NCBI GenBank assembly: GCA_944353735.1
Contig: CALVPU010000185.1
Location: 1-5,952 of the forward strand
Length of the DNA: 5,952 bases
Source of the DNA: an uncultured Eubacteriales bacterium
GTDB lineage: Bacteria > Bacillota > Clostridia > Christensenellales > Aristaeellaceae
Reading direction: 5' to 3'
Part shown: positions 1 to 4,856 of the stretch, piece after piece
Position numbering within the stretch: position 1 is the stretch's first letter
Layout: every line of letters starts with the position of its first letter
Notes under the pieces: generated by a model
What the model was told of the DNA's origin: nothing
Seen by the model: the letters and a program-made list of their open reading frames with translations, nothing else
Databases searched by the model: none
Translations under genes and position numbers: made by a program

Positions 1-1318
1 GACCGAAGAGGATGGCGAACAGTCCCAGCGGCGCGAACAGCAGCGACTGCGGCTTGATCAGCATCGCCAGCGCGAACAGGACCGGCGGCGCGACGTGCTT
101 GCCGTCGGCGACCTCGAGCGCGCACAGCGCGATGAGCAGCGTGTAGACGGAGTCGATCTGTCCCCACGCGGCGGAGTCCACCAGCGCGGCGGGATTGAAG
201 GCGAAGAACGCCGCCAGCAGCAGCGCCGCGCGCGCGCCGAAGCCCGGTCTGGCGCGCCGCCAGACGAGCCACGCCGCGAGCAGGTCAAAGGCGATGGGCC
301 AGAACTTGATCAGCAGCAGGTGGAAGCCGGGCTGCGAAGTCATGCCGCCCATGCCCAGCAGGCGGCGCAGCGCGCCGATGGGCGCGAGCAGCCACAGGTA
401 TCCCGGCGGGTAGTCGCACCACATGCCGGAGTTGTAAAAGCGCGCCGGTCCCACCGCCGCCATGTGTTCGCTCCACGATACGAAGCAGTTGATGTCCACC
501 GCATAGCCGGGCACGATCACGGCGATGACGGCGCGCAGCGCAAACGCGCCCGCGAGCATGGCGGCAAAGGCGCCGGCATAGAAGCGGGGGGCGCGCTCCG
601 GCGCGCGGCGGTACTTGCGCGCCACGGCGAGCACGGCGAGGAGGTAGAGGCAGGCGAACAGCACGTACATCTCCGTGTTGCGTTCCGGCGGCGCCGTTTC
701 GGCGGACGCGTCGCTGCCGGCGCCGCTATCCGAGCCGCCCGAGCCGCCGGAGACCGGCGCGAGGTCCTCCACCACCGCGCCCGCAGGCGCGCTGTCCACG
801 GCGGTCATTTCCACGGCGTCAAACCAGGCGCGTCCGGCGGACTCGCTGCTGTAGCCGCCGACGCGGACGAGCAGCGTCAGTTCGGTCTGGTTCGCGCCGG
901 TGCGCCCGTACAGCTCCAGCGTCTGCCACTGGCCGTTCGTGTCGCGCGCGGCGTTGGAATAGCAGAACGTGTCCTTGACGGAAATCGTCGCGCCGGCCCC
1001 GGCGTCGCCGATGTCCTCGGCGCGGCAGACGCAGCGGATGTGGTAGAGCGTGTCCGGTTCGACGGCGACCGTCTGCGCGAAGCGCGCGTCGTTGGCGCTG
1101 AAGTTCTCCACCAGCGCGCTGGCGCCGTCGTAGCCGTCGGGGTCGACGCTCAGGCGGCTGACGCCGTCGGCGGTGTTCCATGCCTCGACCGACCAGCCCG
1201 CGGGGAGCGTGCCGTCGAGTTCGTCAAAGCCGCCGTTGACGACGAGGTTGTCCTCGGCAAGCGCGCCGGCGGAAAAGAGCAGCAGGAGGGTCAGTGCAAA
1301 TGCTATCAGTTTACGCAT
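1..1318 (-). CDS. GT-C family membrane glycosyltransferase with secreted sugar-binding-like N-terminal domain (3' end outside window)
   Basis: An open frame of 439 codons runs from ATG at 1318 off the left edge, so the C-terminus is missing. The start has AGGAG at 1325-1329, six bases upstream. Residues 1-21 form a signal peptide (Arg/Lys, leucine-rich core, cleavage likely after ALA). Residues 24-173 look like a beta-sandwich carbohydrate-binding module: it opens LVVNGGFDEL, then LPAGW, and ends AGRAWFDAVEM. A Gly/Ser/Ala/Pro linker spans about 186-213, followed by a membrane helix at 217-234 and an Arg-rich loop. The remainder resembles polytopic GT-C enzymes that use lipid-linked sugars (GT39/GT87/PIG-M-like): D275 in YAVDINCFVSW (possible catalytic Asp), DYPPGYLWLL at 302-311, WGQIDSVYTLL at 385-395 and LIKPQSLLF at 420-428. 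It probably transfers sugar to a cell-surface acceptor outside the membrane; donor and acceptor are unknown. A 123-bp gap separates it from yraN, so shared transcription is uncertain. Confidence 0.82.
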   Translation of the reverse strand, partial: MRKLIAFALTLLLLFSAGALAEDNLVVNGGFDELDGTLPAGWSVEAWNTADGVSRLSVDPDGYDGASALVENFSANDARFAQTVAVEPDTLYHIRCVCRAEDIGDAGAGATISVKDTFCYSNAARDTNGQWQTLELYGRTGANQTELTLLVRVGGYSSESAGRAWFDAVEMTAVDSAPAGAVVEDLAPVSGGSGGSDSGAGSDASAETAPPERNTEMYVLFACLYLLAVLAVARKYRRAPERAPRFYAGAFAAMLAGAFALRAVIAVIVPGYAVDINCFVSWSEHMAAVGPARFYNSGMWCDYPPGYLWLLAPIGALRRLLGMGGMTSQPGFHLLLIKFWPIAFDLLAAWLVWRRARPGFGARAALLLAAFFAFNPAALVDSAAWGQIDSVYTLLIALCALEVADGKHVAPPVLFALAMLIKPQSLLFAPLGLFAILFG

Positions 1319-1441
1319 GTTTGGCTCCTTGGGTTTGATGCGGGCATCCAACCCTATCATTTCCATATTGAAAGGGGAAATTCCTTTATAGATGTGCGGC
1401 GAAATGCGGTCTTTTTTCCAAACACGTCTGCCCGGCGCACC

Positions 1442-1798
1442 TCAGAACAACCCCGTAGCGTCGAACGCGGCGCGCAGGAGCCGCACGCTTCCGGGCAGCA
1501 CCTCGACCACGTCGAAGCGTACCGGCGCGTCGTCCAGACCGTTTTCGGCGAGCCATATCGCTGCAGTGCGCGCGATCTTCTCCTGTTTGGCGCGGTTGAC
1601 CGCCTCTGCGGGCGCGCCGAAGCGCAGCGACGTGCGCGCCTTGACCTCGACGAAGGCGATCGTCCTGCCTTCACGGGCGACGATGTCGATCTCGCCCGTG
1701 GGACGCCGGACGTTGCGCGCGAGCACCTTCATCCCTGCGCGGGCGAGCGCCGCGCACGCAGCGTCCTCGCCGCGCGCGCCCGTCGCGCGGCGGTTCAC
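1442..1798 (-). CDS. yraN: YraN family (UPF0102) putative endonuclease-like protein
   Basis: The product is 118 residues, the usual size of UPF0102 proteins. Residues 7-12 (GARGED) match the family N-terminal motif. GEIDIV (35-40) followed by FVEVKAR (49-55) gives the D-x(n)-E-x-K core of the PD-(D/E)XK nuclease fold, with D38, E51 and K53 as likely metal-site residues. The family also typically shows R-F-D near the end, here RFDVVEV at 94-100. The biological role of YraN is unsettled; a Holliday-junction-resolvase-like fold is known, but activity is not established here. I chose GTG at 1798-1796: it overlaps the rnhB stop as GTGA and has GGAGG six bases upstream, inside the end of rnhB. This indicates translational coupling, and rnhB-yraN adjacency is common in Clostridia. 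Confidence 0.9.
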   Translation of the reverse strand: MNRRATGARGEDAACAALARAGMKVLARNVRRPTGEIDIVAREGRTIAFVEVKARTSLRFGAPAEAVNRAKQEKIARTAAIWLAENGLDDAPVRFDVVEVLPGSVRLLRAAFDATGLF

Positions 1799-2457
1799 GC
1801 TTCGCCTCCGAGGATCTTGCGGATGAACGACCGCCGGTGCTCCGGACAGGGACCGTATTTCTTCAGCGCGGCGATGTACTCCGCCGTGCCGTAGCCCTTG
1901 TTGCGCGCGAAGCCGTACATCGGGTATTTCGCGTCGAGCTCGATCATGTAGCGGTCGCGCGCGACCTTCGCCACGATCGACGCCGCGCCGATCATGTAGC
2001 TGAGCGCGTCGCCGTGCACGATGGCGCGTTCCTCGCCCGGCAGGCGCAGACCCTCGACCGCGTCGACGAGGAAGACGCCGCGAAAGCCCGTCGCGCAGGT
2101 CTCCATCGCGCGGCGCGTGGCGTTGAGGATGTTGATCTCGTCGATCGTTTCCGGCGGGAGAAAGCAGGTCTCGGCGTAGTCCGCCGCCTCGATTAGCTGC
2201 GGATAGAGCGCCTCGCGCCGCTTTTCGCTGAGCTTCTTGGAATCGTCCACGCCCGGCACGAGCCTGTCGGGCGGAATCGACACGCACGCCGTCACCACCG
2301 GCCCTGCCAGCGGACCGCGCCCGACCTCGTCGATGCCGGCGACGCGCAGCCCCTGCGCCCACAGCGCGCGTTCGACCTGCGTCAGCCGTTCGAGCTTTGC
2401 CTGCGGCGTCTCGCGCGTCCGTCGCGGCGTTTCGGCGGATTGAATCGGTTGGGTCAT
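1795..2457 (-). CDS. rnhB: Ribonuclease HII
   Basis: This enzyme cleaves RNA in RNA/DNA hybrids and nicks 5' to single ribonucleotides embedded in DNA, starting ribonucleotide excision repair in the cytoplasm. It has 220 residues. GIDEVGRGPLAGPV (41-54) supplies D43 and E44 and the GRG substrate-recognition motif. D132 in FLVDAVEG and D168 in VARDRY complete the DEDD metal site. ASIVAKVARD (159-168), KYPMYGFARNKGYGT (177-191) and HRRSF (207-211) are family signatures. The loop after D132 reads DAVEGLRLPG rather than the common DG-x-LP form, a small local variation. ATG at 2457 is preferred because GGAGG at 2465-2469 lies seven bases upstream; ATG at 2463 would be one base away, and the longer open frame back to 2583 would run into the upstream gene. 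It starts 22 bases after that gene's stop and overlaps yraN by four bases. Confidence 0.95.
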   Translation of the reverse strand: MTQPIQSAETPRRTRETPQAKLERLTQVERALWAQGLRVAGIDEVGRGPLAGPVVTACVSIPPDRLVPGVDDSKKLSEKRREALYPQLIEAADYAETCFLPPETIDEINILNATRRAMETCATGFRGVFLVDAVEGLRLPGEERAIVHGDALSYMIGAASIVAKVARDRYMIELDAKYPMYGFARNKGYGTAEYIAALKKYGPCPEHRRSFIRKILGGEA

Positions 2458-2479
2458 GTGCATTCCTCCATGCGGGCGT

Positions 2480-3157
2480 TTACGGAACGACTTCCGCCTC
2501 CGGCAGCGCGGAGAAGATCTCGCGCTCGTGCGCGGAGACGTATTCGTCGAGGAGTTCGTCGAGCGTCGGGCGCAGGGATGCAAAGCGCTCGTCGAAAGGT
2601 TGGAAGCAATCCGCTGCGCGCGTTTTCAGCTCGCCTGCGGCGCATTTATCAGAGAACAGCGCGTAGGCGTCGGCAAGATTGCGGGCGAATTCCTCCGCGC
2701 CCACGGCGATCAGGGCGCGCAGCTCGCGCTCGATGTCCTCTCTGAGGTACCCGAGCGTTTCCTCCGAGAACGATAGCGCCGCGCCCGGCGCGCCCTCGCT
2801 GTAAAAGAAGAAGTACGAGCTGTGCCCGAGCGATTTCACGTCCTCCCCATAGCCGTGCGCGGTCAGCGCGCGGTTGGCGGATTCCGGACGGGCCGCGCCT
2901 TCGGCGAGCGGCGACAGCAGCAGAAGCCGCTCCATCGGGAGCGGGCGCTCGCCGCGCGCGGGCACCATGCTGATCAGCTTGCGCCCACGGTGGCAGAACC
3001 AGACGACCTCGGACAGGCGGGGATTGATCGCCGCCCAGCGAAGCGCGCTGCCGAAGAAGCGCCGGCGGCGATCGCCGCTCTCCAGTGTGACGGAATGGAG
3101 CAGGCTGCCGTCTTTGACTCTGACGACTGTGCCTTTGCGGATGCAGAGTTGTTTCAT
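2480..3157 (-). CDS. Unrecognised 225-residue protein between rbgA and rnhB
   Basis: I do not recognise the family. The ATG at 3157 has two overlapping GGAGG sites (3166-3173) about eight bases upstream and begins 18 bases after the rbgA stop; rnhB starts 22 bases after its own TAA. It is therefore almost surely a genuine operon member. There is no signal peptide or membrane helix, so it should be cytoplasmic. The first ~85 residues are basic and strand-like (a run RRRRFF at 30-35, then VVWFCHRGRKLISMV at 51-65). Residues 111-130 contain the aromatic patch SSYFFFYSEG. The last ~95 residues (131-225) are acidic and look helical (ETLGYLREDIERELRALI at 133-150, DELLDEYVSAHEREIF at 200-215). Four cysteines (5, 55, 172, 184) form no obvious metal motif. 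The neighbours suggest, but do not prove, a link to ribosome or nucleic-acid processes. Confidence 0.85.
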   Translation of the reverse strand: MKQLCIRKGTVVRVKDGSLLHSVTLESGDRRRRFFGSALRWAAINPRLSEVVWFCHRGRKLISMVPARGERPLPMERLLLLSPLAEGAARPESANRALTAHGYGEDVKSLGHSSYFFFYSEGAPGAALSFSEETLGYLREDIERELRALIAVGAEEFARNLADAYALFSDKCAAGELKTRAADCFQPFDERFASLRPTLDELLDEYVSAHEREIFSALPEAEVVP

Positions 3158-3175
3158 CTGTGTTTCCTCCTCCGG

Positions 3176-4024
3176 TCAACCTCTTGACCGCTCGATGGTG
3201 ATCTTTCCCACCTTGCCGGCGCGGAACTCGTCCAGCACCAGCGCGGCGGCGCGGTCGAGGTCGCAGCGCCCGCCGGACAGCAGCCAGCCGCGACCGCGGC
3301 AGGCGTCCTCCAGCAGCTCGTGCGGCGCGGCGTCCTCCGGCGCGGTCAGCTTGAAGCGCGCGTCCGCCGCCGCCGGCGCGATCTGCCGCAGCAGCGCGAG
3401 CAGATTGCCCGCCAGCGCCTCGGAATCCATGATCTGGTCGCGGATCGAGCCCAGATACGCCAGCAGCTGCGCCGACGCCTGATCGTCCAGCCTTGGCGGC
3501 AGCAGCCCGGGCGTGTCGAGAATCTCGAGATAGGGGTTGATCTTGATCCACTGATTCGAGCGCGTCACGCCCGGACGGTCGGCGGTCTTGGCGATGCCGC
3601 CGCCGTGGATGCGGTTGATGAAGCTCGACTTGCCCACGTTGGGGATGCCGACGACCATCGCGCGCAGCGTCTTTTTCACGCCGCGCGCGGCATAGCGCTC
3701 GGCGGCGGGACGCATGGCCTGTTCGATCTTTGCCAGCACGTCGCGCCCGCGCCCGCCGTTGGCGTTGAAGCGCACGGCGTCGAGACCTTCGTGGCGAAAG
3801 CACTCCAGCCACTTCGACGTCTCGGCGTCGTCGGCGAGGTCGGCCTTGTTCAGCACCAGCAGCCGCGCCTTGCCGCGCGTCAGCCGCGCCAGATCGGCGT
3901 TGCGCGTCGCCAGCGGCGCGCGCGCGTCGCACAGCTCGACCACGGCGTCCACCGCGCGCAGCTGCCCTTCCAGCAGCCGCCGCGAGCGCGCCATGTGTCC
4001 GGGATACCAATTGATCTGGGTCAT
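3176..4024 (-). CDS. rbgA: Ribosome biogenesis GTPase RbgA (YlqF)
   Basis: RbgA is a circularly permuted GTPase needed for a late step of 50S subunit assembly. The 282-residue length fits the family. The motifs come in permuted order: G4 NKAD at 59-62, then G1 GIPNVGKSS at 126-134, G2 threonine in PGVTRS at 151-156, and G3 DTPG at 170-173. The N-terminal WYPGHMARSRR (6-16) carries the catalytic histidine (H10 here, His9 in Bacillus subtilis), which stands in for the missing Gln after G3. The ~100-residue C-terminal domain binds the 50S particle. ATG at 4024 has GGAGG (4031-4035) six bases upstream. It follows the rplS terminator; no convincing promoter is visible in the 45 bases between, so expression may depend on readthrough or a weak site. 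It heads the cluster that continues into the unknown gene, rnhB and yraN. Confidence 0.96.
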   Translation of the reverse strand: MTQINWYPGHMARSRRLLEGQLRAVDAVVELCDARAPLATRNADLARLTRGKARLLVLNKADLADDAETSKWLECFRHEGLDAVRFNANGGRGRDVLAKIEQAMRPAAERYAARGVKKTLRAMVVGIPNVGKSSFINRIHGGGIAKTADRPGVTRSNQWIKINPYLEILDTPGLLPPRLDDQASAQLLAYLGSIRDQIMDSEALAGNLLALLRQIAPAAADARFKLTAPEDAAPHELLEDACRGRGWLLSGGRCDLDRAAALVLDEFRAGKVGKITIERSRG

Positions 4025-4069
4025 CTCTTTCCTCCGTATGCTCGATTGTCCGGCGATTGCAGGTAGACG

Positions 4070-4104
4070 AAAAGGGGCTAACGCGCGAAGCGATAGCCCC
4101 TTTT
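4070..4104 (-). terminator. Rho-independent terminator after rplS
   Basis: An 11-bp perfect inverted repeat (AAAAGGGGCTA at 4070-4080, TAGCCCCTTTT at 4094-4104) encloses a 13-base loop. On the minus strand the stem ends in four T residues directly after the GC-rich part. It begins about 10 bases after the rplS TAA. The A and T flanks make it roughly symmetrical, so it could also stop plus-strand transcription. It separates rplS from the rbgA cluster. Confidence 0.85.
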
Positions 4105-4113
4105 GCCGGGTTG

Positions 4114-4455
4114 TTATCTTTCCTTGACCTTGGCCGCCTTGCCGCTGCGGTTGCGCAGATAGTACAGCTTCGCACGGCGGACCTTGCCGCGGCGGACGAC
4201 GGTGATGCTGTCCACGCGGGGGCTGTGCAGCGGGAACGTGCGCTCCACGCCGATGCCGTAGGAAGTGCGGCGGACCGTGAATGTCTCGCGCACGGAGCCG
4301 TTGCGGCGCGCGATGACGACGCCCTCAAACGCCTGCAGGCGCTCGCGGGAACCTTCGACAACCTTCACCTGAACGCGGACGGTGTCGCCCACGCGGAACT
4401 CGGGGATGTTGTCCTTGAGCTGGGCGCTCTCGATGGAACGGATGATCTCATTCAT
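4114..4455 (-). CDS. rplS: 50S ribosomal protein L19
   Basis: L19 sits at the interface of the large and small subunits and contacts 16S rRNA through an intersubunit bridge. The 113-residue product has the family layout: N-terminal helix MNEIIRSIESAQLK, FRVGDTVRVQVKVVEG (20-35), QAFEGVVIARR (41-51), ETFTVRRTSYGIGVERTF (57-74), then FPLHSPRVDSI and the basic RRGKVRRAKLYYLR near the end. ATG at 4455 has AGGAG at 4466-4470, ten bases upstream. Unlike the usual tight trmD-rplS pairing, about 400 bp separate it from trmD. It has its own promoter, a structured leader and its own terminator, so it appears to be a single-gene transcript. Confidence 0.97.
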   Translation of the reverse strand: MNEIIRSIESAQLKDNIPEFRVGDTVRVQVKVVEGSRERLQAFEGVVIARRNGSVRETFTVRRTSYGIGVERTFPLHSPRVDSITVVRRGKVRRAKLYYLRNRSGKAAKVKER

Positions 4456-4521
4456 TGGGATGTTGCTCCTCTCTCATGGACGTTCGTAACCAACCTGTGG
4501 CAGAGGACCGCCCGAATTCAA
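4456..4521 (-). promoter_or_regulatory. rplS mRNA leader, L19-leader-like, able to mask the ribosome binding site
   Basis: The leader between the predicted start site (about 4521) and the rplS ATG is around 65 bases. On the minus strand TCCTCT (4507-4502) is exactly complementary to AGAGGA (4472-4467), which includes most of the AGGAG ribosome binding site. The segment between them holds GGTTGGTTACGAAC. Firmicutes are known to have an L19 leader RNA family upstream of rplS that is thought to mediate autoregulation by L19. I match it by position, size and pairing logic; I could not align it to the family model. Confidence 0.6.
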
Positions 4522-4528
4522 CTCATCT

Positions 4529-4557
4529 ATTATATCATGCCGCCGCGCGCGCTTCAA
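4529..4557 (-). promoter_or_regulatory. Sigma-A type promoter for rplS
   Basis: On the minus strand, TTGAAG (4557-4552) lies exactly 17 bases upstream of a perfect TATAAT (4534-4529). The preceding TGA gives a partial extended -10. The predicted start is about seven bases further, near 4521, leaving a leader of about 65 bases. This AT-rich patch stands out in very GC-rich surroundings. Confidence 0.8.
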
Positions 4558-4579
4558 AGGGTTTCTGTGTTAAATTTTG

Positions 4580-4598
4580 AAAAACTTCCGACCGGAAA
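4580..4598 (-). terminator. Possible weak terminator downstream of trmD
   Basis: On the minus strand a short hairpin, TTCC-GGTC-GGAA (4597-4594 with 4589-4586) plus one T-G pair, is followed by a five-T run (4584-4580) and more AT-rich sequence. The stem is short, but it sits just downstream of trmD and its 3' element and just upstream of the rplS promoter, which is where an end for the trmD transcript would be expected. Confidence 0.35.
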
Positions 4599-4812
4599 GC
4601 GCCGCGGCTGGGCGCGGCGCTCGGCGGGCGAAGCGGCGCGGGCGCAAAGTCCGCGCGCTGGAACGCGCGACCAGGGAGTGCCGCGCAGTCTCTGCGCGGC
4701 GGAGCGCCGGATGCCATCCTGAACGGGTGGAAAGTCAGGCCGTCGCCGCGCTGGGCGGCGGTGGGAGTCCGGCTTTTTGTGGACAGGCGGGAAGCATGCC
4801 CTTGCGCCGCCT
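4599..4812 (+). ncRNA. Structured intergenic element: candidate RNA or dispersed structured repeat
   Basis: This stretch between trmD and rplS has no credible gene but folds into serial stem-loops. These are: 4599-4606/4613-4620 (8 bp); 4652-4657/4664-4669 (6 bp) and 4680-4688/4692-4700 (9 bp), both enclosed by 4641-4645/4704-4708; 4714-4719/4725-4730 (6 bp); 4740-4749/4755-4764 (10 bp); and possibly 4785-4790/4807-4812. Wobble pairs at 4717-4727, 4742-4762, 4743-4761 and 4679-4701 are G-U on the plus strand and would be A-C mismatches on the minus strand, so plus is favoured. Purine-rich connectors such as GGAAAGTCAGG (4729-4739) lie between the stems. Three hairpin loops contain CTGG. I see no plus-strand promoter and cannot assign a known RNA family. 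A REP- or MITE-like repeat is the main alternative. In GC-rich DNA some of these stems could occur by chance. Confidence 0.35.
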
Positions 4813-4856
4813 GCGGCGAATCGTCTTTGCCCTTCGCGCCCACCTTCCGTGCGGCT

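Noticed and set aside
1385..1390. TATAAA on the minus strand upstream of the glycosyltransferase as a -10 box
   Set aside because: No acceptable -35 box lies 16-18 bases upstream; the nearest TTGGAA is 25 bases away. The 123-bp gap may hold a promoter but I cannot place one.
95..1894. A 599-codon plus-strand open frame
   Set aside because: It lies opposite the glycosyltransferase, yraN and part of rnhB, is Arg/Ala/Gly/His-rich with no recognisable motif, and crosses several gene borders. It is a shadow frame of GC-rich coding DNA.
2649..4361. A 570-codon minus-strand open frame across rplS, rbgA and the unknown gene
   Set aside because: It is in a different frame from three well-supported genes and runs through the rplS terminator. 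Its low-complexity Arg/Ala composition is typical of an out-of-frame reading.
4599..4812. RNase P RNA, SRP RNA, hammerhead ribozyme, cobalamin or FMN riboswitch, or group II intron fragment as identity of the structured element
   Set aside because: Short similarities exist (AAAGTCC, GGAAAGTC, CTGAACG), but the defining cores of these RNAs are absent and the size or order of elements does not fit.
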